In this document: positions 50,022 through 58,448 of the stretch, one piece after another
Numbering within the stretch: position 1 is the stretch's first letter
How the letters are laid out: each line of letters opens with the position of its first letter
Origin: CAYSLU01 sp964431965
Lineage (GTDB): Bacteria > Verrucomicrobiota > Kiritimatiellia > CAIKKV01 > CAYSLU01
Direction: 5' to 3'
Length of the DNA: 64,000 nucleotides
Assembly: GCA_964431965.1 (NCBI GenBank)
Contig: CAYSLU010000001.1
Span: 62,001 to 126,000, forward strand
Made by a program: the position numbers and the translations under genes
The notes under the pieces: generated by a model
Databases searched by the model: none
What the model saw: only the letters and a program-made list of their open reading frames with translations
What the model was told of the DNA's origin: nothing

Positions 50022-50376
50022 CGCGCCGCCCTCCCGTGCCCAGCAGCCGCGCCTGCTCCTTCGCATTCGTCACCAGCACCTTCTCCGCGCACTCGAAGAA
50101 GTCGATCACGCACGGGCACCGCAGGCGGTAGTAGACTTGGACGCCGCGCTTCTCGTCCTGGACGATCCCCGCGTTCTTCAGGACCAGCAGGTGCTTGGAC
50201 ACCGTGGACAGGTCCGACCCGACGACCTCCCGTATGTCGCACACGCACCGCGGCCCGGCCTTCAGCTCGTCCACCATCATCAGCCGCGCCGGGTGGGCCA
50301 GCGCCTTGATGACGCGCGCCCGGGCCTCGTACCGCTCCCGTCGGCCGGCCTCCACCGTGGTTCTGTTGGCTTTCAT
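50014..50376 (-). CDS. arsR: ArsR-family metalloregulator
   Basis: The 120-residue winged-helix repressor starts at ATG 50376 (MKANRTTVEAGRRERYEARA). It shows the ArsR core VIKALAHPARLMMVDELKAG, PRCVCDIREVVGSDLSTVSK and HLLVLKNAGIVQDEKRGVQV. The cysteine pair Cys-x-Cys (CVCDI) in the recognition region, with further Cys in YYRLRCPCVIDFFECAEKVL, provides an As(III) site. It is the first gene of the nine-gene arsenic operon. A perfect palindrome overlaps its own start codon and is the likely operator, so arsenite would relieve repression of the whole operon. Confidence 0.95.
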   Translation of the reverse strand: MKANRTTVEAGRRERYEARARVIKALAHPARLMMVDELKAGPRCVCDIREVVGSDLSTVSKHLLVLKNAGIVQDEKRGVQVYYRLRCPCVIDFFECAEKVLVTNAKEQARLLGTGGRRDE

Positions 50377-50399
50377 ATTTGGCCATATTGCCAAATATG
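50374..50399 (-). promoter_or_regulatory. perfect palindromic ArsR operator at the arsR start
   Basis: The arms catatttggc (50374-50383) and gccaaatatg (50390-50399) are perfect 10-bp inverted repeats around a 6-bp spacer. The left arm includes the complement of the arsR start codon. AT-rich dyads of this kind are typical ArsR sites. Promoter boxes were not separable from the dyad. Confidence 0.65.
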
Positions 50400-50460
50400 G
50401 CGCCCGATGGCAAGCGGAAGGCGGACGTGCGGCAGCGGTCAGCCTGTGGGCAACGGTCCG

Positions 50461-50512
50461 CACGGAGGCGGACCCTCCATGTTCAAGTGTTTCTGGAGGG
50501 CCGACCTCCGTG
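50461..50512. repeat. palindromic intergenic repeat (R1-type core)
   Basis: Arms cacggaggcggaccctcca (50461-50479) and tggagggccgacctccgtg (50494-50512) pair at 16 of 19 positions around a 14-nt loop. The same 'ggaggtc..cctcca' core recurs at 43402, 52722 and 58470. It lies beyond the stop of the toroid-fold gene and could act as its terminator. Confidence 0.55.
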
Positions 50513-50525
50513 TCGGCCGTCCGCG

Positions 50526-52582
50526 TCATGGGGGATCGGGCTCCACCTCGATGGACAGGGCGAGTCGATGAACCGGCTCGGCCGTGCGAATGATGAGGCA
50601 CCGGTGCCGGGGATAGGGCCTCGGATCGTCCCAGTCCCGCGCCTCGATCGTATGGTTCTCGCGCTCCTCCGAGCTGACGAGCAGCGGCGCTGAGCCGGTG
50701 ACGCGGAGCGTCACGCCGGGCCAGCGAGCCCGGAACCCGGCGCCGCCGCCCTCGATCGTCACCCCCTCGCGCGCGGCGAGATGCCAGCGGAACACGATGA
50801 TTTCACGTGTGTCGGCGCCCAGTTCCACCTCGTCCCGAACGGCCAGCGAGTCCGCTGTCCACCGCGCCTCGCGCCGCCACTGCCGGACTCCCTCGTAGCA
50901 GGCCGTGCCGTCAACCGTCACGGACCCCCCGCTGCCGTCGAGCTGCTGGACGGTCATCGGCGCCGGCCGGTGTATCAGCNNNNNNNNNNNNNNNNNNNNN
51001 NNNNNNNNNNNNNNNNNNNNNNNNNNNNNNNNNNNNNNNNNNNNNNNNNNNNNNNNNNNNNNNNNNNNNNNNNNNNNNNCCCCCCGCTGCCGTCGAGCTG
51101 CTGGACGGTCATCGGCGCCGGCCGGTGTATCAGCTGCCAGCCGGGCGGCATGGCCTGGCGCGCGGCCCCCGCCTCGGGCGCCGGCGCCAGTCCGACCTGC
51201 AGCACGTTGTGGCCGGCTCCGGAGGCAAACAGCCAGGGCAGGCCCGGATGGTGGTAGGCGGGCGTTCCGGTCTCGATCAGGACCGGTCGGCCGCGCAGCA
51301 CGAAGCTCACGTGGCCGCGGTCCTGGTGGTCGTGCTGGTCGGTCGGGTGGCCGCCGCGAACCCATATGCCCGTCGCGTCCGGCGTCCAGGCGGACCTCCA
51401 GTTCACGCGGGTGGCCCGCTCGTATGCGGCGAAGAGGGGCGGCTCGGCCGAGGCGTCCACCGCCGGCAGGGCCGCGGCGGCCAGCCCCGGCATGTCGGGC
51501 GTCGGCCCCGTCAGGCAGCGGCCGAGCGCCCAGCGGGCGGAAGAATCGCCTGTCACTGCGGCCGTCAGCGACAGAAGCTCGCGGAGAACCGGGTGGTCCG
51601 GCGGCAGCGGGCTCGCGGAGAACGCGTCGAACGCATTGATCCCCATGCCGCCCGGCTGGAGGTGATGGACCGCCCAGGCCGGAAAGCGGCGCAGGTACGG
51701 GTGATCCAGCGCTCGGCGGTCGCCCTCGAGCGCCATGGCGAAGGCGGCGTGCAGGAAGGAGCCGACCGTGAACATGGCGTAGTGCAGCCCCTCCTCGAAC
51801 TCGCCCTGCCGGCCGTGCGTGTTCAGCGCCTCCAGCAGGTTGCCGACGCCCAGCTCGTAGGCCTCGGCGTGCCGGCGCCGCCCGGCCACCAGGCACGCCC
51901 GCACCAGCCCTTCGGTGGGCAGCACCCACTGGTTGGTGATCGCGTTTCGCTCCTTCACGAACCAGGGGCGCGCCGTGCGCCAGTCATCGACCACGCCGGC
52001 GATCTCGGCCTCCAGCAGGCGCACCAGGCGCTCGCGAAGGGCGGGCGGCAGGGCCGGGCCGCCGGATCGGCCGGACGGCGCGGGCCGGGGGGGCGCCAGG
52101 AGGTCAAGCGCATTGGCGATGGCCCGGACGCCGGTGCCCGTGGCGAGCCAGCCGCCGTCGCGATAGCTGGAGTCGACCCGCGTCCCCGGTCCGCAGCAGC
52201 TCCAGCCCGGCCGCTGCAGCGGAGTCCACGTCGACACCTCCTCCAGCTGCTCCAGGGCGCGGGCCAGGAGCTCGGGCGAGCCGGTCAGCCGCCAGGCCGC
52301 CGCCACGAGCGGCAGCTCGCCTGCCAGCGCGGAGCAGGCCCCGTGATCCGACATGGCCAGGCCGAACAGCTCGCGGGTGAACCCCTCGAGGCTGGCCGTG
52401 CGCCCGTCCAGCCAGGTCCGGTGCCGGCCGATATCCTCGAAGCGGTACACCCGCCGCACCAGCGGCTGCTCCAGGCACCGCCGCGCCGCCGCCACGACCG
52501 CCTCGCGCAAAGCGCTCGCCGCAGGCAGCCCCCCAGCCCGATCAACGCGCTCAGCCCAGCCCGGAAATGCATCGGAACTCAT
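50526..52582 (-). CDS. heparinase II/III-like or alginate-lyase-like protein (split by a false gap)
   Basis: The N-terminal two thirds are an alpha/alpha-toroid (repeated helices such as REAVVAAARRCLEQPLVRRV and RLVRLLEAEIAGVVDDWRTA), with FEEGLHYAMFTVGSFLHAAF typical of polysaccharide lyases. The C-terminal third is a beta-sandwich beginning near GIWVRGGHPTDQHDHQDRGH, the heparinase II/III-like segment with conserved His and Asp. No signal peptide is present. The 100-N gap at 50980 is artificial: the 55 bases on either side are identical. Merging them gives one continuous gene of about 1900 bp. The substrate is probably an acidic polysaccharide, but this is not proven. It is a solitary gene. 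Confidence 0.78.
50980..51079. other. assembly gap (100 N), false
   Basis: The 55 bases before the gap (50925-50979) are identical to the 55 bases after it (51080-51134). The two contigs therefore overlap and no sequence is missing. Confidence 0.95.
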
Positions 52583-52689
52583 GTGCGGCTGTCTCTCCTC
52601 GTGCGTGTCTTCGCGGTGAACACTGCGGTTCTACCACACCCGCGGATGCGGTAGAAGAGCGCGGCGTTGGTGCCCTGTGCCCAGTGACG

Positions 52690-53027
52690 GCCGTCCCGTC
52701 CGAGTGAGAAGTTGTGAGGAAATTGGCGGACGACACAGAGGTCGTCCCTCCAGAGCCGAAGAACAAGCCAGCAGTTCGTACTATGGCCGGCGCACCACCC
52801 TGGCTACGGGCTGAAGCCCGCACTACAAACAGCGGATTGGCCGGTTCCGACGTTTGTAGTGCGGCCTTCAGGCCGTTCTGAGGCCATAGCGCGAACTGCT
52901 GAGAACAAGCCGTTCCCTCTGTTGGTGGAGGGTCGGGCTTGCTACTCTGCGAAGTCAGCGAAGGCTGCCTTCGCTACGAAGCACGAGCTGTCCCCACCGT
53001 CCGGGCTCAATTCCTGCACAGCTTCTG
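52690..53027. repeat. R1-type intergenic element, interrupted
   Basis: The left side (cggccgtcccgtccgagtga onward) and the right side (ccgtccgggctcaattcctg, then cacagcttct) match the uninterrupted copy at 58431-58577. Between them lie the 133-bp MITE and a ~45-bp unrelated insert near 52940-52985. The ends form an imperfect inverted repeat around agaagNtgtg. Confidence 0.65.
52769..52901. mobile_element. 133-bp MITE-like element, copy 2, with 9-bp target duplication
   Basis: The termini are cagcagttcg at 52769-52778 and its exact complement cgaactgctg at 52892-52901, with further imperfect pairing to ctatggcc. The 9-bp direct repeat agaacaagc flanks it (52760-52768 and 52902-52910). The uninterrupted R1 copy at 58431 reads agaacaagccgttccc at this point, so the empty site is visible in the same window. 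The interior is a long hairpin and carries no gene. Confidence 0.85.
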
Positions 53028-53511
53028 AGTGGCGGCGGGGAGGCCGCGCATCAAGGCGACGGAAGTGTGGCTGTTAGCGTACCCCCCCGCCTTCGCCATA
53101 AGGCTACGGGCGGGCAAGCCGTGTCGGCCGTCCGCCGGGCGCGGGTCCGGCAGCTCCCTCCCGCAGGTTCAGGCGGCAGGGCAGACGCATCCCATTCCAG
53201 GTTCGGCAGATGATGGCCGCAAAGAAGCGCAAGAAGCGCAGGACAGATAGGTTCCGGAGGCTTCGGTCGGGACCCAGCATGTGAAGCAAGAGCGATCCGC
53301 AAACAATTCGCGTCTTGCGCCTTCTGCTCCTCTTTGCGGCTGCTCTGCTCTTTCTCTCGGATTAGATGCGTCTGCCCTGGTTCAGGCGGATGGGTCGCTT
53401 GACACACTCCATGCGTCTCCCTATAGAGGGGCAGGCGTCGGGCGTGAGTCGCGGCTGGCGCTCTCGTTCGAACGTCACTTGTCGGGTCGTCCAGCACAAG
53501 GAGGAGGACGA

Positions 53512-54090
53512 ATGAGACTGGTATCGTCGCTTGCGTTGGCGTCGATGGCTCTATTGGCGTCGTCGGCCGTCGTTCACGGGCAGGAGAGCGGCCAGTCGAC
53601 CGGGGTCGTCCCCTCGTCGGCGACCGTGGAGATCTACGCATTGCACATCGAAGCCCCACTCGCCGAGTGCGATGAAGTCACCGAAGCCCTCCGACAATCC
53701 TTTCAAGGAGAGGTCCGCGACCTATTGCAGAGGGTCAAGGAGTCAAGAAGGGGTGCGAAGATCACCGTTACGTGGCGCGCTTCGTACACCGTCGAGATGG
53801 ACGCCACCATTCATACGACCATTCTCCTGAAGGACGATACGATCAAGCTCGATATGAAGCCCACTCTTCTGCAGGACCGCAACGCGGAACTGCAAGTGGG
53901 CTTGGAGATTGTTCAGCGCAAGACGAACTCGACTCTGATGTCGAGACGAAGCAGTGTCTCTTTCGATCCAGGCAGCGCATTCGTCTTGAGTGCTTTGGGG
54001 GACAACACGTACTTCATCAAGGAAGATGGCACTCAAAGCGAGCGCCATCCGCATGTCGATGCCATTCTGGTCTATGGCGCGAGACAGTGA
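53512..54090 (+). CDS. secreted protein of unknown function
   Basis: The 192-residue protein starts at ATG 53512 behind AGGAGGACG. It has a signal peptide (MRLVSSLALASMALLASSAV, then VHG). The mature part (VEIYALHIEAPLAECDEVTE, VTWRASYTVEMDATIHTTIL, LKDDTIKLDMKPTLLQDRN) alternates strands and helices but matches no family I know. It precedes the three tandem helical-repeat genes, and its stop lies next to the first copy of the repeated 5' cassette, so it may share transcription with them. Confidence 0.7.
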   Translation: MRLVSSLALASMALLASSAVVHGQESGQSTGVVPSSATVEIYALHIEAPLAECDEVTEALRQSFQGEVRDLLQRVKESRRGAKITVTWRASYTVEMDATIHTTILLKDDTIKLDMKPTLLQDRNAELQVGLEIVQRKTNSTLMSRRSSVSFDPGSAFVLSALGDNTYFIKEDGTQSERHPHVDAILVYGARQ

Positions 54091-54365
54091 ACGGTGCTCG
54101 CGATAGAGCCGGGTCACTTGGTGACACATGGTCTGCAGATGGGCCAGACGGCCACGAAGCGGGTGCGCTCCGGCGTGGCGCAAGCCTCCCGGCTTGCGCG
54201 GTCGGCGGACACGAGCCGGGAGGCTCGTGCCACGGGAGGGGCGCGTGCCGCTGCGCCCGGTACGGGGTGTGCGCGCCATCGAGGCTGAGCGCGAAGATGG
54301 TCAAGCGAGGGGTAAACGAGTCCGGGAGACAGTCACCGAGTCACTGAATGGGAGGCAGGTCAACA
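54091..54365. repeat. 5' cassette repeat, copy A
   Basis: This 275-bp spacer is nearly identical to those before the next two genes. It contains two adjacent perfect hairpins: gcaagcc-tccc-ggcttgc and acgagcc-ggga-ggctcgt. The two are also mutually complementary (gcctcccggct at 54184-54194 with agccgggaggc at 54214-54224). About 160 bp match copy C without a difference. Confidence 0.8.
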
Positions 54366-55544
54366 ATGAGGCGGCGAATCCCCGAGTGTGCGTTCTTGAT
54401 TGTAAGCGTCTTCCTGTGCGCTCCGGTTCTTGGTGGCCCGCCTTTTGCAGATCCTCTCTCGGGGGTCGGCGGACGCACGGCGGCCACAGCGGAACACGCA
54501 CAGGAGCCAGAGGGTGCTTACCGTGCCGCCTTGGGGATGCGCGACGCCTGGCGTAGAGGCGACCTCAACAAGGCATTGGCGCTGTCTGAGTCGGCGTGTC
54601 GAGCCTTTCCTCAGTCTCTCGAGGTTAGGCGGACAACGGCTGCCCTGCAGGAGATCGCCGGCCATCTGGGCGAAGCACTCCGACAATGGGACGAGGTCCG
54701 CGCCTTGCATGCGGCGTCCGCGCCAGGGAGTCAGCCGTATCTGCCGTACCTGCCGTATGTCTCGTTTCCTCAGTACCGTCTAAAGGTCCAGTTGAAGCGG
54801 CATGATGAGGCGCTTAGGGATCTCGATGTCATCGCGCGTCAACTCCATGAGTCCGCCATGGTCACGGCGTTAGGCATGGCCGAGGTGGCTCCGCAGTTCC
54901 CCGGGGTTGAGCGGGCAGTCCTGCTGGCCGATATCGTGGGTCAACGAGAACGAGCCCATGCGCTGCTGTGCAGTACGGAGCGCGAACTCCGCCGTATCTG
55001 CGCGAAACCGGGTGCATCGCTTCCCGCTTTGATGGGCTATCGTCATTGTCTGCATGAACTCGGGCGGCTGGTCGACCAGAAGCTGACGATGCCATCTGGA
55101 GTTCTGAGTCTTCCGCCTCTGCAGATCAAACCGTTGCTCGACCCCGAGGACAAGATCCTGTCGGTCGTGACCTTGTCCATGGTCGGTTCGCTTGAGACGG
55201 CAGAGCTGTTCGCGCAAGGCACGACCGCCCGGTCATCGTATGCTGGCGCCGTGGCGGAGGCGGGTCCGACCCGAACTATCCGAGCGGCAGCCGCGCTTTC
55301 CGCCGGCATATCAGCACTCGGGGGCGACGAGCGGGCCGATCTCGCACTGAAGTACTTCAGACTCTCGGCCAGTGTAGACACGTGGCTGCGCCCTGTTGCC
55401 GCAGCGATGGCGGCGAAGGCAGCCCCCGAGCTCGCGGATGACATTCTGAAGCAGGCGGCTCGGGACGACGCCGAGTACCAGCCGCAGTTCGAGGCGCTGC
55501 GACAGCAGCTCGCGGGGTCACGGGCGGCGCAACCATCACGATAG
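54366..55544 (+). CDS. secreted helical-repeat (TPR-like) protein, tandem copy A
   Basis: The 392-residue protein is placed at ATG 54366 because a GGGAGGCAGG site precedes it at the right distance and the signal peptide begins there (MRRRIPECAFLIVSVFLCAP). The mature chain is mostly helical, with TPR-like pairs such as RDAWRRGDLNKALALSESAC, AALQEIAGHLGEALRQWDEV and LKVQLKRHDEALRDLDVIAR. It ends in a segment nearly identical to copy B (FRLSASVDTWLRPVAAAMAA, then KAAPELADDI). I do not recognise a family. It is the first of three tandem paralogues. Confidence 0.75.
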   Translation: MRRRIPECAFLIVSVFLCAPVLGGPPFADPLSGVGGRTAATAEHAQEPEGAYRAALGMRDAWRRGDLNKALALSESACRAFPQSLEVRRTTAALQEIAGHLGEALRQWDEVRALHAASAPGSQPYLPYLPYVSFPQYRLKVQLKRHDEALRDLDVIARQLHESAMVTALGMAEVAPQFPGVERAVLLADIVGQRERAHALLCSTERELRRICAKPGASLPALMGYRHCLHELGRLVDQKLTMPSGVLSLPPLQIKPLLDPEDKILSVVTLSMVGSLETAELFAQGTTARSSYAGAVAEAGPTRTIRAAAALSAGISALGGDERADLALKYFRLSASVDTWLRPVAAAMAAKAAPELADDILKQAARDDAEYQPQFEALRQQLAGSRAAQPSR

Positions 55545-55816
55545 CGCTGGGCCGCTTGGTGCCACGCGCTCTGCAGACGGGCCAGACGGACGCAATGAGG
55601 TCGTGCTCCGTCGTGGCGCAAGCCTCCCGGCTTGCGTCTGGCTTGCGCGCGGTCGGGGGACACGAGCCGGGAGGCTCGTGCCACGGGAGGGGCTCGTGCC
55701 ACCGCGCCCGTTACGGCGTGTGCGCGCCATCGAGGCTGAGCGCGAAGATGGTCAAGCGAAGGGTAGGCGAGTCCGGAAGACAGTTAGCGAGTCACTGAAT
55801 GGAGGGCAGGTCAACA
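55545..55816. repeat. 5' cassette repeat, copy B
   Basis: Same structure as copy A with more differences, including an inserted tctggcttgcgc that duplicates part of the first hairpin (after 55630). The double-hairpin core and the last ~90 bp up to the start codon are conserved. Confidence 0.8.
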
Positions 55817-56983
55817 ATGAGGCGGCCAATCCCCGAGTGTGTGTTCTTGATTGTAAGCGTCTTCCTGGGCGCTCCGGTTCTTGGGGGCACGCCTGCTGCC
55901 GATCCGCTCTCTGGCGTCGGCGGACGCACGGCGGCCACAGCGGAACCAACACCCGAGCCACGCGGCGCTCTTCATGCCGTCATGGAGATGCGCGACGCTT
56001 GGAGTGGGGGCGATCTTGACAAGGCACTGGCCCTGTCCGAATCGGCATGTCGGGCCTTTCCCCAATCGCTTGAGGTCAAGCGGGCAGCGGCTGTTCTGCA
56101 GGAGATTGCCGGGCATCCCAGCGAAGCACTTCGACTGTGGGACGAAGTCCGCACCGTACACATGGCAGCGCCTCCGGGGACTCTTCCCTACGGAGCGTAT
56201 GTGTCGTTTCCTCAGTACCGACAGAAGGTGCAGTTGGGGCGGTATCAGGAAGCTCTGAAGGAGTTAGATGTGATATCGCGTCAACTCCAAGAGGGATTGG
56301 GCAGGATGCCGGGCATGGGCGGTGTAGCTCCCGAGCTCTCAAGAGTGGAGCAGGCGGTCCTGCTGGCAGATTTCATGGACCAACCTGAGCGAGCCCATGC
56401 GCTGTTGAGCAGCGCGGAACTGCAACTACGGAAGATCTGCAAAAAGACGGATGCCTCACCTTTGGCTTTGATGGCCTATCGCCATTGCCTGCATGAGCTC
56501 GGGCGGCTGACCGACAAGAAGATGTCGATCCCGTCCGGCGTTTTGAAGCTCGAGCCCATGGAGATCAGACCGCTATTGGACGTAGAGAACAAGATGATCC
56601 TTCTTCTGGTCATGTTCACGGCTGGTTCGTTGGAGATGCCCATTCCGTTCGAGAACTACGAGAGTGGCCCATCGTCGTACGCTGGCGCCGTGGCTGAACA
56701 CAGTCCGGTCAGGACCATCCGGGCCGCATTCGCGTACGTTGCCGGCGTATCGGCGCTGCAGACTGCTCAGCGGCCGGACCTTGCGCTCAAGCATTTCAGG
56801 CTCTCGGCCAGTGTAGACACGTGGTTGCGGCCTGTTGCTGCTGCGATGGCCGCAAAGGCGGCCCCCGAGCTTGCGGATGACATTCCGAAGCAAGCGGCTC
56901 GAGACGACGCCGAGTATCAGTCGCAGTTCGAGGCGCTGCGAAAGCAGCTCGCGGGCTCTCAGGCGGCGCAACCATCGCGATAG
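55817..56983 (+). CDS. secreted helical-repeat protein, tandem copy B
   Basis: The 388-residue paralogue of copy A starts at ATG 55817 (MRRPIPECVFLIVSVFLGAP). The first ~43 residues and the last ~70 residues are almost identical to copy A, while the middle (residues ~150-300, for example LEPMEIRPLLDVENKMILLL) has diverged. This pattern suggests duplication followed by gene conversion at both ends. Helix pairs such as DLDKALALSESACRAFPQSL and LGRYQEALKELDVISRQLQE are TPR-like. No enzymatic motif is visible. The protein would be periplasmic or secreted. Confidence 0.75.
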   Translation: MRRPIPECVFLIVSVFLGAPVLGGTPAADPLSGVGGRTAATAEPTPEPRGALHAVMEMRDAWSGGDLDKALALSESACRAFPQSLEVKRAAAVLQEIAGHPSEALRLWDEVRTVHMAAPPGTLPYGAYVSFPQYRQKVQLGRYQEALKELDVISRQLQEGLGRMPGMGGVAPELSRVEQAVLLADFMDQPERAHALLSSAELQLRKICKKTDASPLALMAYRHCLHELGRLTDKKMSIPSGVLKLEPMEIRPLLDVENKMILLLVMFTAGSLEMPIPFENYESGPSSYAGAVAEHSPVRTIRAAFAYVAGVSALQTAQRPDLALKHFRLSASVDTWLRPVAAAMAAKAAPELADDIPKQAARDDAEYQSQFEALRKQLAGSQAAQPSR

Positions 56984-57242
56984 CGCTGGGCCACTTGGCG
57001 ACACGCTTTCTGCGGACCGGCCAGACAGCCACGAAGCGGGTGCGCTCCGGCGTGGCGCAAGCCTCCCGGCTTGCGCGGTCGGCGGACACGAGCCGGGAGG
57101 CTCGTGCCACGGGAGGGGCGCGTGCCGCTGCGCCCGGTACGGGGTGTGCGCGCCATCGAGGCTGAGCGCGAAGATGGTCAAGCGAGGGGTAGGCGAGTCC
57201 GGAAGACAGTCAGCGAGTCACGGAATGGAAAGCAGGTCAACA
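56984..57242. repeat. 5' cassette repeat, copy C
   Basis: This spacer repeats copy A, with ~160 bp identical from gccacgaagcgggtgcgctc onward, including the double hairpin. It ends in aatggaaagcaggtcaaca before the ATG, where the ribosome site of copies A and B (ggagg) has been weakened to ggaaagcagg. Confidence 0.8.
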
Positions 57243-58448
57243 ATGAGGCGGCGAATCCCCGAATGTGCTTTCTTGATTGTAAGCGTCTTCCTGGGCGCTC
57301 CAGTTCTTGGTGGTACGCCTCTTGCTGATCCGCTCTCGGGCGTCGGAGGAAGCACGGCGGCTACAGTGGAACCCGTACGCGAGCCAGGTGTTGCTCTTCA
57401 CGATATTGGACGGGCGTGGCGCGACAAGGGTCTGGATGCCGCCTTGCATATGTCCGAGACGGCGGCCGTTGAGTTCCCGCAGTCTGACGAGATCAAGCTC
57501 GCGTGCGGTTTTCTGCTCGAAGTCGCGGGGCGTACGGACGACGCGCTACGGCTCTATGAACGGCTGTCCGCCTCGGGAGGGACGCGCGACGCGCCCGAAG
57601 ACATGCTGATGAACTTGACCATTCGCGAACTGTGTGATGCTGCATGCTATCGCCTCTGCACCCGGAGTGGCGACGTGGAGAAGGCCTTGGTGCACTACCG
57701 GGCGTTCTGGAGATCAGCCTTCACCAAGCGTCAGGAGGGCATGGACACCAACGATGTCTTGGTGCTGCGCGCTTGGATCGACATGGAAGAGGCCAGCCTC
57801 CTGGCGGACGGCAAGCACGACGTTGTGACGGCCACACAGAAGCTGGCGACTGTTGAGCGCTCGCTTCGCGGCATCTGCCGCGGAGAGGGGCTGGCGGAGC
57901 TGACGCTTGCCAGCCTCGCTTACCGGCAGTGCCTGCACGAGTGGAACCGCTTGGTTGCTCAGGCGTCGCCGTCCAGTGCACCTGTGACTGGGCCTCCCGA
58001 AGGCGTCCGCCTTGGCGCTCTGCCTCTGGATCAACTGATGGCTTCCGGGCCAAGTCTTGTGGGGTTCCTGGCTGTGTTCTATATGCCTCCCCTTGCTTTA
58101 CCTTCGCACCTTGAGGAGGCAACGCAGAGTTCGCTGGCCGCCACCAGCCAGTCGTCAAAGAGCCGGCTCCTCCGCGCCGTGAGCGGGTCTCTGGCAGGGG
58201 TATATGCCATCCAGAAGGGGCGCACGGCCGATGCCATCCCGTGTTTCGCGTCCGCTGCCCAAGCCGACACCTCTTTGCAGCCGCTGGCAGCGGCCAGCTT
58301 GGCACGTGTTGCCGTGCAGCTTGCGGATCAGTCGCTGCGGCAGGCGAGCCGTCCCGAGACGCATGCCACGGGCGCTCTGGAGCGTGTTCGCAGGCAACTG
58401 GCCGACGAGCTGCGTGACGGGAAGGTGCCGGCCGTCCCGTCCGAGTGA
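57243..58448 (+). CDS. secreted helical-repeat protein, tandem copy C
   Basis: The 401-residue protein shares the leader with copies A and B (MRRRIPECAFLIVSVFLGAP, then LADPLSGVGG). Its mature part has drifted far, although the helical-repeat plan remains (RDKGLDAALHMSETAAVEFP, VAGRTDDALRLYERLSASGG, CTRSGDVEKALVHYRAFWRS). Its last codons (AVPSE and the TGA) lie within the left end of an R1 repeat, so the original C-terminus was probably replaced when that element arrived. No function is known. Confidence 0.75.
   Translation: MRRRIPECAFLIVSVFLGAPVLGGTPLADPLSGVGGSTAATVEPVREPGVALHDIGRAWRDKGLDAALHMSETAAVEFPQSDEIKLACGFLLEVAGRTDDALRLYERLSASGGTRDAPEDMLMNLTIRELCDAACYRLCTRSGDVEKALVHYRAFWRSAFTKRQEGMDTNDVLVLRAWIDMEEASLLADGKHDVVTATQKLATVERSLRGICRGEGLAELTLASLAYRQCLHEWNRLVAQASPSSAPVTGPPEGVRLGALPLDQLMASGPSLVGFLAVFYMPPLALPSHLEEATQSSLAATSQSSKSRLLRAVSGSLAGVYAIQKGRTADAIPCFASAAQADTSLQPLAAASLARVAVQLADQSLRQASRPETHATGALERVRRQLADELRDGKVPAVPSE

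Larger units (their letters stand above)
52583..53511. other. gene-free region built from nested repeats
   Basis: No convincing gene is seen in 930 bp. The left part is an R1-type repeat (about 52690-53027) interrupted by a MITE-like element (52769-52901). The right part shows nothing recognisable apart from the ribosome site of the gene at 53512. Confidence 0.6.

Noticed and set aside
52583..53511. Several small open frames (for example SSANFLTTSHSDG-type peptides)
   Set aside because: They are translations of the palindromic R1 repeat, also seen at 58.5 kb, with no ribosome sites and no conservation outside the repeat.
54091..57242. Regularly spaced repeats that might be a CRISPR array or integron cassettes
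   Set aside because: The units are ~1.4 kb apart and contain genes. There are no short spacers, no cas genes, no integrase and no attC core sites.
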